Positions 1 through 11,046 of a stretch of DNA of 64,000 bases are shown one piece after another. Origin of the DNA: Litoditis marina (taxonomy: Eukaryota; Nematoda; Chromadorea; Rhabditida; Rhabditidae); NCBI GenBank assembly GCA_964036275.1, contig OZ038439.1, forward strand, positions 9,501,404-9,565,403, given 5' to 3'. Each line of letters begins with the position of its first letter. The first letter of the stretch is position 1. A program made the position numbers and the translations under genes. The notes beneath the pieces were generated by a model that did no database searches, was not told the DNA's origin, and saw nothing but the letters and a program-made list of their open reading frames with translations.

Positions 1-7
1 ATTTCAG

Positions 8-3000
8 AGACCTTTTTGAAGAGCCCAACTCGTGTTCATTAAATGACAAACATGTTGTTTGAGGTTATTTTAATATTTTTGTAGTTTGATCTCATTTCAG
101 GATCCAAATGAAGTTCAGGCAAAAATACGCAAAAAGAAGTCCATGGCAGTATGTTGTTGAAATAATCTCAAAATTAAAATTTTCAGTTAAGTTTAAAATT
201 AAAGTTTTCAGATGTTTTGTTTACAGTTTTAATAGCTTAAAGTTATTAGTTTTCAGTTTCAGTATCCAGGGAGAACTTGAGCCAAACATCTCAAGTTAGA
301 TTCAATAACTTTACATCAGCTTTTTGCAAACGAAGAACTTGTTTTCTTCAAAATGTATTGAGTAACATGGAACACTCAAAACTGTTCGAAGAGAAAACAT
401 ATACCATAGTTTAAATTCTACTAACCTATAAAATCAGGGGAAACACAAGCACAAGCCGAAGTCTGACCATGGAGCCTCACCGGGAGCTTCACCTGGAGCC
501 GCAGGGCCTTCCGGTTCACCCGGACCTTCCGGAGCTCCCAGTCCGAGACGAAAGGTTAGTATCACAATGGTAAATGATTCATTTATCAGCTGAAATTATT
601 GAAAAAGTGAGAGTAAAAATAGGGAGTAAAATAATGCCGGGTTTAGTTACCTGACAAAGTAGTTTTCACTGTCTGTTTCATTCCTCAAACTTGCTTTCCT
701 TCGGGTTGGATTGTGCTTTTGCTGAGGCGACTTTTTAGCTTTTGCTAAGGCGACTTTTTAGCTTTTGCTAAGGCGACTTTTTAGCTTTTGCTAAGGCGAC
801 TTTTTAGCTTTTGCTAAGGCGACTTTTAGCTTTTGCTAAGGCGACTTTTTAGCTTTTGCTGAGGCGACTTTTTAGCTTTTGCTGAGGCGACTTTTTAGCT
901 TTTGCTGAGGCGACTTTTTAGCTTTTGCTGAGGCGACTTTTTAGCTTTTGCTGAGGCGACTTTTTAGCTTTTGCTGAGGCGACTTTTTAGCTTTTGCTTA
1001 GGCGACTTTTTAGCTTTTGCTAAGGCGACTTTTTAGCTTTTGCTAAGGCGACTTTTTAGCTTTTGCTAAGGCGACTTTTAGCTTTTGCAAAGGCGACTTT
1101 TTAGCTTTTGCAAAGGCGACTTTTTAGCTTTTGCTGAGGCGACTTTTTAGCTTTTGCAAAGGCGACTTTTTAGCTTTTGCAAAGGCGACTTTTTAGCTTT
1201 TGCTGAGGCGACTTTTTAGCTTTTGCTAAGGCGACTTTTTAGCTTTTGCTGAGGCGACGTTTTAGCTTTTGCTGAGGCGACTTTTTAGCTTTTGCTTAGG
1301 CGACTTTTTAGCTTTTGCTAAGGCGACTTTTTAGCTTTTGCTAAGGCGACTTTTTAGCTTTTGCTAAGGCGACTTTTAGCTTTTGCAAAGGCGACTTTTT
1401 AGCTTTTGCAAAGGCGACTTTTTAGCTTTTGCTGAGGCGACTTTTTAGCTTTTGCTAAGGCGACTTTTAGCTTTTGCAAAGGCGACTTTTTAGCTTTTGC
1501 TGAGGCGACTTTTTAGCTTTTGCTAAGGCGACTTTTTAGCTTTTGCTAAGGCGACTTTTAGCTTTTGCAAAGGCGACTTTTTAGCTTTTGCTGAGGCGAC
1601 TTTTTAGCTTTTTCCAATCGTTGTTAATTTTACCGCATACACAAACTCGTCGAGGTTAATATTGAAATTGAGCAACTTCATTATTGAAATTCTGAAAAAG
1701 ATGTGAAAGTAATTCCAGAAACTGAGGCCCCCCGTCGCCAAGCAATCGAAAACACTGACAAGTTGGTTCTTTTCTTTTCTCTGTTCTCCAGCTGGCTCAT
1801 TTGTAAATCATAGGCTGTTAGATCTTACAACGTAGTGTGGACTAATGGACATTCAGTGAACATGTGATTTTCTAGTCATTGTTTTAGGGTAGCACTCTAC
1901 AAAAATGCAGGCGTAGTTGTCGTTTTGAACATAATGAACTTGTTTCAAGTTGGAATAATCAAGCAAGTTCATCAGTAAAGTTTTGAATGAATATGATTTT
2001 CAGGTCGTTTGAAAAACGGGTTTCAAACAGTTTCGCGTGCTTTCTCCTTCAGCAAGGCCGATTTCGACAAAACATTCAGAAAAGCAGAGGAGAAACGAAA
2101 AAGCTCAACGGTATGTTCTAAATCAGCACAAAAGTAATTGTAAATCCCATAAAAATATCGAAGTTACTGTATATCTGGTTTTATTCTGTGTTGAATTTTC
2201 TGACAGAGCCCCCTGCACTACTGTTAGGCGAGCTCTTCTGGTTAGTCACCTTTTCATAACTAGTTTGAATCTCAGAAAAATCTATTTGATTTAATAGAAC
2301 ACAAATTTGGAACTCCCTAACCCTTTTGATGTGTTTTCAGAAGGTGACAATGGAAGATGATGAAGCTTTTCCGACGTCAGTACAGTTTAATTATTAAAAT
2401 CGGTTTGTGTACTCTGTAGTTTCTACCAAATCACTCGTTTTCATATTTATTTATTTATCTCACTTCGCATCGTTTCGAGGCGGTGATCATCATACATATC
2501 ACATTATCGTCAGAACGTCTTCTTAGGCAGTAGTAGTACAGTTGATTCCTCATGGTGGACATTCGTATGTTCTGAGACATAGACTCGTAGACTCGTTTAA
2601 TATTACAAAACCTGTTCGTAGCGAGTTGGTTTCTACTTTTGCATTTGGGTGAACCCCGTTTTGCAGAATAAGCCCTATGCAACTATTTTCGAGTGTTAAC
2701 GGAACAGTTAAATTACACAAGAGGGGGTGGGGCACCAATGAATCTCAATAGTTGTAGTTTGATCTGAAGTCAATACATTTCTCTACAAAGATGTAGTTTG
2801 GTCCCAATCAATACGTTTTGCAGTATGAGCCCAGCCAAATAATCGTACCAGTTGTACTTTGATCCCAACCTTATTGTAGTATGAGCGCCGCTAAAGACCC
2901 TGAAGCAAAGGAGGAGGGGGAGGAAGGGGGAACCACCGCGGCCACCACCCAATTGGCCGAGGACTTTGGTCCCTACATGAATGACAAGACACATCGAGCC

Positions 3001-6000
3001 GACCTGGAATTGATCAAGAACAATGAGAATGAGGGAAAGCTGCATCATCAGGTATAGTCGGTTTCACCTCTATGTGAAGCCCTACAGTATGACTTTTATA
3101 CCTTCGACGTTGAAGAACGTGGAAAATCATCATCAGGTATAGTCGGTTTCACCTCTATGTGAAGCCCTACAGTATGACGTTTATACCTTCGACGTTGAAG
3201 AACGTTGAAAATCATCATCAGGTATAGTCGGTTTCACTTCTATGTGAAGCCCTACAGTATGACTTTAATACCTTCGACGTTGAAGAACGTTGAAAATCAT
3301 CATCAGGTATAGTCGGTTTCACCTCTATGTGAGGCCCTACAGTATGACTTTTATACCTTCGACGTTGAAGACGTTGATGAAAGTTAGAAACACGTGTGTA
3401 TCAGGCGGCGTAGCAATCCCCACAAAAGTTCATGAGTTCACCTCATGAGCTATTAGCATGAGCTTCTCATGAGATTCCATCGATTGCTATGCTACAACAT
3501 TGATAGCTCACGAATAGCTCATGAGGTATCTCATGAGAAACTCATATGAACTTCTCATGAGGTTGGACGGTTTGCTACGCCGCCTGATGTTTTTTTCTGC
3601 AGTGTTATTGTACTCCTCGAGTACTAATATTCCTTAACCGTATTAACGTGGTTCACCCATACGTGAATCTTGGTTAAAGTGAGTATTCACTTCATTGTCG
3701 TTCCGGACACCTACACACTAGAAATAAAGAACATCTTGCAAACCAATGTCTGTGCCAGGGTTAAACGTTCCGAAAAGACGTCAGCGAACGAGAAGGGTGG
3801 AAGAGAAAAATAACTATATTCAAATATTTTAGGGCAAGCCATTCTGGAACCTGAAATCGACAAAAAAGGCGAATCCGCTGCCGCCGATTCCGAAGAAAGT
3901 TACCACGGAAATTCTCTTCGAAATTGCCGCCAACAAGTTCCATTTGGCGCCGCAGGAACCAACACCGTCAGTTTTTGACTTTAAATCGATGTTTGACCTT
4001 TAATCTGAAAATGGATAAATTTAGAGCTTCGTACACTTTTTGAATGTAAGGTTGAGTTAGTTCAGTGAATTGTGTAAATGTTACTATTTTGATGAATGAT
4101 TGGCTCGATGTGATTATCACATTCACAGTTTCTGTTCTCGAACGGAACTGAATCTCTACCAGTATTCCAGGAAAACCTTTCTTCATTTCAGAGTTTTATC
4201 GACGTAATCAGGAAGAAGTTTTCATTAGTTTTGACAATAATATTCAGAAATACATTTTTTCCATAAAATGAATCGTTTTTAGTGAAAATCTGGACGGTAT
4301 GGGTGATTTTGACGAGATGAAAAAGAGAGACAACACCTATTTTGGGCTGCGATTCGTACAGAGTAACACCGTCCGATCTGTGATTGGAGTCACCGCAGTG
4401 GGAGAAACTTCCAATAAGGTTGGTTCATACAGTCAGTGCACAGTCAAGTGAAATATGTTGAACACAGAAGTCAAAAACGTGCGATGACAAAGTGCACGAT
4501 TTCTCAGTAGAACGCTAACTTTACGTGACCATGAAAAACCGCCTAGAAAACGGCATGTTCGAAGCAAGTGAGGAACAATTTCATTGAAAATGGGGAGAAC
4601 ATAATTGTTTCACGAGTAACGAAATTGTTCAGTGTCGTTTTTCGTTCGATCGTGGATACACAGTAGGAACTTTGAAAATCTATCAATTGAATTTCCTGCG
4701 AAAATGTAGAGTACCAAAAAATCTTTCAGGAATATGAATTTTCGAATTGATCCTCTCAAAATCTGACAGTTAGCCAGAAGTGTTCACACTAAACTGGTGA
4801 TCTTCTAATTTGCTTCTTCCCTCCAACCAAATGTTTTAACCATACTATTTCAGTCGTCCACAAGTATGAACAGCCACAAACTAGTTCCTCTCAACGTTGT
4901 CGCTCCCAACACGCAGCTCGTCTACAAGAAGTTGGTTCATTTTTTTCTTGTACTAGCTCACTGGTTGAATTTTTTTCGAAAAAAAAAAACTGCCGTTGGG
5001 TATTTTATACTTCTGTAAACTGAAGATACACACTTTGTTAAAATCAATAATACCACAGCTGAGTAGCTGTATAAACTCATTAAGAACTCATTATGAGAAA
5101 AGCTGTTTCTCCACCAACAGAAAAGCTGTTTCTCCACCGATTAAAAAATGAAAAAGTATAACTGAGGTATCAGGAAAAAGTCAATCAAAATTAAAAGTCA
5201 TTAAAGTGAAAGTCATTCAAAAGTAAAAGTCATTAATTCACTTTTAGTCAGGATTTGAAAATTACGAAAATTTTCGGAAACATTATTTTTGATTATCAAC
5301 TGTCTCTGTACTTAATGACTTTTACTTTCGAATGACTTTTACTTTAATGACTTAATTTTGAATGACTTATTCTGGTTGCCTATAACTGAAAATAACTTGA
5401 TTAGCGATTATTGATTTATTGATTTCTCAAACCTTTCCAGACACATCCACCCCGCGCAGGCTGCTTCCACCGCCCAGGTGACGCTGTTCAAAAAATCGAA
5501 TCTCGGAGTCATCGGGAAAAAGAAGTCGGACAAAAACAAGGACACGAACAGCACGAGCACATCATCTGCATCGAGTCGTTCCTCGAGTTGGTTGATTTCT
5601 CTCCGCTTTTTATCTACATTTCTGATTTTTGAGAGGAAAAGTTGACATGGTTTCCGAGACTGACTTTCGATACTATGTAATGGTAAAAGTGTTCCACAAC
5701 GAAGTGACAAAACGGATGAAATAGCCGTACATTTATTTGATTTCACGGAAGGATAAATCTATCCTGTGAATGTAGTTTTACAAATTTCATTTTCTCTCAT
5801 TCAGCCGAGAAAAGTACTCGTAATCCGTCGCACCGGAAAGTCAAGACGCCGGCACCCGCCGCGCCACACGCAGCGGTACGTTTTTCATTGTTCGTATTTT
5901 CGTTCTACACGATATGTGAAACTGTGGAAGCAAATGGAAATATGGGTTATCGATCGGTTATAGTGTTAGAGTAGGACGATTATGTGGACCAATTCCGTGT

Positions 6001-6310
6001 CAACCGTCCTTTAAACTACAATTGGAGATTGTATTGCGGTTTAAAGGACTGAAGCGTTGCGATTGGACCACGTAATCGTCCTTCTTTAAACCGAAAGGCT
6101 CGACGTTTTGGCGTTTCCTGTTTGTTTACGATAGGGCTTGAACAATTGATTGAATTGATTGAATTGAACAATTGGCTGAATTGTAGTTTCCACCCATGTG
6201 AACAACTTGTTTTTGAGCTTTTTTCGTTTGTGTTTCATCACAACTTTTCGAATGATCTTAATTTCGGTGAATTTCAGAAACCGCGGAAAGTTTTGTCGAC
6301 GAGGAAGTGA
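8..6310 (+). CDS. ect-2: C-terminal part of an ECT2/Pebble-type RhoGEF (5' part outside window)
   Basis: Exons, all phase-compatible: 8-53, 101-148, 438-554, 1719-1761, 2004-2110, 2341-2375, 2880-3051, 3833-3966, 4283-4418, 4854-4930, 5441-5586, 5805-5875, 6278-6310 (TGA), giving 387 residues. No catalytic DH or PH domain is inside the window. The family link rests on the basic stretch ending in VSRAFSFSK (exon 2004-2110). It resembles the basic RAFSFSK tail that follows the PH domain in human ECT2, the exchange factor that activates RhoA for cytokinesis and polarity. The rest of the tail is long and low in complexity: a Gly/Pro/Ser/Ala segment (438-554), a Glu-rich segment (2881-2960), and Lys/Ser/Thr-rich stretches to the end. 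Three donors are GTTGGT and two are GTCAGT, chosen because only they keep frame; exon 1719-1761 was found the same way. The structure is solid. The family name is an inference from one motif plus the architecture of a long basic tail. Confidence 0.6.
721..1613 (+). repeat. 23-bp intronic satellite, about 39 units
   Basis: Near-perfect head-to-tail array of a 23-bp unit (core GGCGACTTTTTAGCTTTTGCT) inside the ect-2-like intron 555-1718. Units differ mainly at three bases (CTAAGG, CTGAGG, CAAAGG, CTTAGG) and in T-run length (22 or 23 bp). Each unit carries TTTTTAG, which resembles a nematode 3' splice site. The real acceptor used for the next exon is ATTCCAG at 1712-1718, outside the array. Confidence 0.95.
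2741..2870 (+). repeat. Degenerate tandem segment upstream of ect-2-like exon 7
   Basis: Three decayed units start with TGTAGTTTGATC-like sequence. The middle one ends in TTTTGCAG followed by TATGAGC (about 2814-2829), which copies the true exon 7 boundary, TTGTAG followed by TATGAGC, at 2874-2886. Confidence 0.6.
3040..3370 (+). repeat. 85-bp tandem repeat carrying an exon end and splice donor
   Basis: Four copies at 85-bp spacing begin at the exon 7 donor. CATCATCAG followed by GTATAGTCGG occurs with GT at 3052, 3137, 3222 and 3307. The first is the donor that keeps frame with exon 3833-3966. Confidence 0.9.
3402..3587. mobile_element. Fold-back element, CTCATGAG-rich family (copy 1)
   Basis: Terminal inverted repeats of the form CAGGCGGCGTAGCAA...TTGCTACGCCGCCTG enclose many CTCATGAG palindromes. 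Related copies lie at about 10659-10811, 17381-17563, 59263-59434 and, truncated by the window edge, 63968-64000. There is no coding capacity. Confidence 0.8.
5970..6089. mobile_element. TTAA-bounded 124-bp fold-back MITE (copy 1)
   Basis: Nearly complete palindrome with arms reading GGACGATTATGTGGACCAAT and its complement, lying in the last intron of the ect-2-like gene. The left end is slightly decayed. Six further copies occur in the window. Confidence 0.85.
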
Positions 6311-6570
6311 TGTTTTGTGCGTGCAATTGTGTTTCGACTTCCATTTTCCGAAGACTACAAACTACAAAAAGTCGTTTTGCGATACGTTTTCTGTGCAAAG
6401 TTTGCTCGGCATTCTCTACGGTTTTGTGTACGATAGCACTGAAATGAAGGCATCTGAATTTTCTCATGAGATTTGATGAACCGTTGATTGAACCTGGATT
6501 AAAAAATTCTAATTCTGATTTTCACCACTTTCATTAGTTCTCTCCGACTATGAAATTGAACAAATAGACA

Positions 6571-6576
6571 AATAAA
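6571..6576 (+). terminator. Polyadenylation signal of the ect-2-like gene
   Basis: AATAAA lies about 260 bp after the TGA at 6308-6310, the first such hexamer in a suitable position. This supports ending the gene here rather than reading on into the channel gene 4.5 kb downstream. Confidence 0.5.
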
Positions 6577-7394
6577 AAATGAATAACGGATATGAAAATG
6601 AAACTTGTAAAAATGTAAACTTGTAGAAAAAATGTTGTACGTTGGGTCTTTTGTTTTCTGTCAAGTTTCCCGAAGAAAGGAAAAACCCAAAATAACAACT
6701 AGTAGTGAAACTAAATTTGTTTTTTTGTTGTTCACTGCTTATTGTTGTTGTTGTTTTGTTTTCAAGTCGGAGTTCCTTGTTTATTTTCATCTCTCAAATG
6801 TGTGTGGTTTTGCCTCTTCTTTCCAATTCTTTCTATTAGATTATAGTCTCCCCTGGGCAACGCTCAACCTTTTCCGAGAAGCCCCAATACCAATATGTGG
6901 AACATATTTTTCTTGTTTTTTTAGCGATTTTTCACAAGAAAAATTTGTATGAAAGACACGTTCTCAGTATTTTAAATTTTTACTGAAGAGCTTATTAATC
7001 CGAAGATGAAGGTTAACATCGTTTCTTCGCTCAGTTCTATTTAGAACATTGGTATTTGATAGTTTATTCAAACAAAATTTTACACTTTTTACACCTTATC
7101 ATAGTTTTTTAGAGTATTTAATGTTTTTCTTAACCCTCAAGAGTTTCTGTCAGTTGGTTCGGTTGGTTTTCAGTCTTTCTGAAATTATAGTGGTTCTGTT
7201 GCTCCTATTGGCTTTTTCTATTCTACCGTTTTCATTTTTGAAATTGTTCAATGTTTAATGAACGTGAAGTAAAACTGCGGAATCCTATGCCCTCAAGCGT
7301 CAAAAAATGAATTGAGGAAAACCGTGATGTCGTTATGTATTTATATGAACCATTGAGGATTGTATTTGAGTATTGGGACATTTCACTGAGCACA

Positions 7395-7630
7395 TATAGT
7401 CTGTTTCACGAAACAATAGCCCTCTACAGTAAGATAATAAAACTTTTAAGTGAATTTATAATATCTTGTAGGTGTTGTACATAGTTTAAACGTTGTGATT
7501 TCGTTTTCCACTTTGGGTACTACAAGCATACAAAACAGTGAATCTTAAATTCTGTTTGTTGACTAGATAAATGGGTTTGAATTTTTGAAAGATTACTGTA
7601 GAAAGTCATCGATTGGTGAAACGAACTATA
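7395..7630. mobile_element. Inverted-repeat element, TATAGTCTGTTTCAC family (copy 1)
   Basis: Begins TATAGTCTGTTTCACGAA and ends with a near-complement, GTGAAACGAACTATA. Further copies are at 15234-15467 and 16721-16957. All share the internal GATTACTGTAGA motif near the right end. Non-coding. Confidence 0.8.
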
Positions 7631-7965
7631 ATTTATGTTACCATAATATTCAAATACGCGCGGGCAGCAACGATAAATTCGTTTTGCTCAAAAGTGTTTC
7701 TAGTTTGAACCCAGTAAACGGAATTTCGAGTAGATTTGAGTTGTGATGTGTTTTAGGAGCGACTCACAACATTCCGCTGCTTCCTTTGTGTTTTTTCTAT
7801 TGGTATTATGATCAAAAGTCATTTTTTATAGGCTTTTCTCCGTATTTTTTCAAAGAAAGTTAAATCAGCGTAGTATTTACACCTCTGAACTGACTTCTCA
7901 CAACTATTTATCATCAAAATTGTTATTCTTCTACCACAAACTACAAACTTTACAAACATACGATA

Positions 7966-8095
7966 GTCCACCATGAAGTCTTCTATGAAGGAAAGAGACC
8001 AAGACCCTACAAGAAACTGCTGCTACAAAGATCTGTGATATTTATGATGATCACCGACTCGTAACGTAGCGAAGTGAATGAAAAAATATGGAAAT
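7966..8095. repeat. Dispersed 130-bp element (copy 1)
   Basis: Starts GATAGTCCACCATGAAG and continues through a segment ending in CTCGTAACG. A close copy lies at 19852-19972 and a weaker inverted one near 2455-2580. Confidence 0.75.
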
Positions 8096-8334
8096 ATGTA
8101 AATATGTTGTTCAACCTGTTCAAGAACTTTTTCCGATTCGGGTTGCTCTAAACGATTTTCATGTTATTTTTTTTTCATGGCGAAAATGCTGATGTTGCAA
8201 AAAAGTTGGTGAGTGCTCAATTCCAGGTCTGCCAATGTAGATCCCATAACATAGCAAGAATAATGTGTTGACCTTTTCAACCTCTCGTACTGGCTAAATG
8301 ATGTTGCATGTCTTTCTTTTAAACCTATTCAAAT

Positions 8335-8880
8335 ATTTTCTGAGAAAACCGAAAATCGGAAGAAGTTGTGATGTATTTAACTCTAGGTTTCTCCTCTAGA
8401 TGCGGAGTTTCAACTTACAGCCTGGAAAACTTACCTTTTTAATTGTCGAACTGATATTCATTGCTATTTTTCCTCTCTTTAAACCTTTTTCACTTACATT
8501 CTCTCCGAAAACCTACATACTGGCAGCTAGTGTGTTTAATTCCAGGTTTCTGCTTTCCACGGCAAGAAGCCCAGTGTACATGTAATACATACACTAGTTA
8601 ACGGACGTAGTTTGTTTTTGTGAACTTTTTTGTATTTCTCTTTTTTACCTTTTTATATAAATTTTCTCAGAAAACCTTATATTGGAGGAAGTTAGTGTGT
8701 GTTTAATTCCAGGTTTCTCTCTTTGATGCCTAGCCAAGTTGATTTTATCGCATAAACTTGATAAACTTGATAAACTTTTTTGCATTTCTCTTTTTTTACC
8801 TTTTTAAATAAATTTTCTCAGAAAACCTTATATTGGAGGAAGTTAGTGTGTGTTTAATTCCAGGTTTCTCCATGGCGCGG
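8335..8880 (+). repeat. Four degenerate copies of a unit ending in an acceptor-like AATTCCAG
   Basis: Units near 8335-8400, 8495-8555, 8659-8723 and 8812-8876 share a TTTTCTCAGAAAACC-like start and end in TTTAATTCCAGGTTTCT. Each looks like an intron 3' end, but no coding frame follows. Confidence 0.7.
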
Positions 8881-8929
8881 CCCAATGTACTTGTGCTCCT
8901 CTCTTAATTTGAGTTCAATTTCCCCTGAG

Positions 8930-9980
8930 GCCACAGCATGTTTCTACACCATCTTCCACGCAGAACCGGTCTGATTTCTACTTTTCTCTATTTTTTATCT
9001 TTTGTTTTCTTCTTTTTATATACGTTGTGAAACGTGAAGACACGTGAAAACGTTAGTGCACGTGAACGATGTAACTTTCACGCAAATTTTTAGAATTATG
9101 AATTCTCGTGAAGTTATGAAAACGAGAACGTGGCACACGTGAAAATACAAAACAAGACTTTACGTGAATATTGTAATTATGAAAATAGGTAGTTAACTGG
9201 TGTTACTTGGGGTTTCTACACCATCTTCCACGCAGAACCGGTCTAATTTCTACTTTTCTTTCTTTTTCTTCTTTTTTTATTCACTTCCTATAACTGTAAA
9301 GGAAAGTGAGATCACGAGAAAGAGTTGCTGCAAGTGAACAATTAAACTTCCACGCAAATTCTGGGAAACATAACCTCAAATAAAGTTATGTTTTCATTTA
9401 GTTTGTAAAACGAGAAATCACGTGAAGTTATGAGAAGTGAGAGCGTGTGAGCAAGTGAAAATGTGATTACACAACTGGTCTTAGTTCAACCTTTCTTCCT
9501 TTGTTCTTTTTATTAAATATTTGTATCTAGGTTGTGAAGTTACGTTAACGTGTTAAAACGTGAGAACGTGGTAGAGTTTGAATACTGTGATTTAGCAAAA
9601 TATACGAGATTCAGCGTTTTCATGCTCTTTTTTTCATAATTCTGCAAAACGTGATAGCAAGTGAATTGGTTATTTCACAACTGGTCTGATTTACTCTTTT
9701 ATCGGGTATTTTTATTTTCTTCAATCACTTAAATGAAAAGTCAAATGAACGCTAGCGTGTGACTATTGTAATCTCAAAAATACAGAGAAAATACATCTGC
9801 TCATTTGTTCATTAAAACGTGAAGTTACGTGAAATGTTTAAAACATGAGAGCGTCAGTAAACTTGAATACTGTAATCAAGAAAAGACACAGGTTTTTGAT
9901 TTTGTTGTTGTTTTTATCTTCTCGTGAAACGTCACTTCACGAAACGTAACGGAGATGAAATTTGAGCGCACGTGAAAATA
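8930..9980. repeat. ACGTG-rich degenerate repeat block
   Basis: A sequence CTACACCATCTTCCACGCAGA occurs twice (about 8945 and 9216). It is followed by many short ACGTGAA, CACGTG and AACGTGAGAACGTG motifs on loose spacing. Non-coding. Confidence 0.6.
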
Positions 9981-10658
9981 TACAACATGAATGAAATTTT
10001 GCAGTATGCAGAACAGTTTCTCCAAATATTTTGAAAAATTTAGAATAAAAACTGAGTTCAACGATTCCTCAGTCCGTCAACATTTATTTAAATTTTTATT
10101 TATGAATAACAGTTTCTTGGTTTTGTTATTTTCATTTCAAATCGGATAGGGTCACGCTGGTGTTTTTCAGTGTTTCAAATATCGATTATCTGTACAATAA
10201 AATCCAATTTCGTTTGACGAAGGTGTTCACGAAACCTGAAAAGTAACACTTTTGTCTTAATTATTGAATTACTGATTAATTTTTTCGAAATCAACAAATG
10301 TGAAAGAGCCAATTCTCCCACGTCCACTAATTTGGGATGCACTAACTTTTCTCCTTTTCTCAACGGGTGAAAACTGCTCGAATGTTTTCTGTTTCCGGCT
10401 CTAAACTCCTATTGACACCAAACACCACAGGTGTCAGTAAAGTCTATATTTTCATTAGAAAACATTTCTTATGGAGATTTAATTTGTTTTTTTCCCCAGT
10501 TAATTTTATTCAATGGAAATTATGCGTGTTTGATGTATCATCATCATTTTTTATCACTCACATTATTAGAACTGACAACGTATAAAACTATTGTGCTGCT
10601 TGTTTTCGGATGTACCCTATCAATACCCATGTTTTATCCCATAACGACAGATTGTCAT

Positions 10659-10811
10659 CATGCGGCGTACCAAACTCACAAAAAACTCATGAGATAACTA
10701 ATGAGCTGTATCTCATGAACTCCTGATGAGAGCTCACGAGTAGCTTATGAGTAACTCATGAGCAACTCATCTGAACTTCACAGGAGGTTGGAGGGATTGG
10801 TACGCCGCCAG
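10659..10811. mobile_element. Fold-back element, CTCATGAG family (copy 2)
   Basis: Ends GCGGCGTACCAAA...TGGTACGCCGCCA, with several internal CTCATGAG-like motifs. Shorter and more diverged than the copy at 3402. Confidence 0.75.
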
Positions 10812-11009
10812 AGCAAGACATTAGATGAGCAACCTTCTCAGAAGGTTTTGAGTTTCCTAAATCGAACTTATTGAACAAATAGTTATGTTTCGGGGCGGTC
10901 GTATAGGATCGACTCTCGGTTTTCATCGACGTATGCTCAAAATGTCCTACGTCACTAAAATTGGTATAAAGTTCTATATTTATTCTTTTTCGTATTCCAA
11001 TGTCTATTT

Positions 11010-11046
11010 TGCAGAGGGTCGGGCTAGCCCGGCTTTTTCGGCCGAA
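11010..11046 (+). promoter_or_regulatory. Likely trans-splice acceptor and short 5' UTR of the K2P gene
   Basis: TTTTGCAG ends at 11014, 32 bp before the ATG at 11047. An in-frame upstream exon in phase with the preceding gene would require the AG at 11016, but that gene already ends at 6310. A spliced-leader site is the simplest reading; a cis-spliced upstream exon is possible. Confidence 0.5.

Larger units (their letters stand above)
6311..11014. other. Gene-free interval between ect-2-like and K2P genes
   Basis: No exon with coding character was found. The interval holds the ect-2-like 3' UTR, an inverted-repeat element (7395-7630), a dispersed element (7966-8095), a pseudo-acceptor repeat block (8335-8880), an ACGTG-rich block (8930-9980) and a CTCATGAG fold-back (10659-10811). 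The promoter of the channel gene is expected here, but no specific element can be named. Confidence 0.6.

Noticed and set aside
721..1613. CRISPR-like array
   Set aside because: The units are contiguous 23-bp repeats without unique spacers, in an intron of a eukaryotic gene; this is a satellite.
2207..2240. Possible 34-bp exon between a GACAG acceptor and GTTAGT donor in the ect-2-like gene
   Set aside because: In the phase set by the flanking exons it has an in-frame TAG, and skipping it keeps frame exactly.
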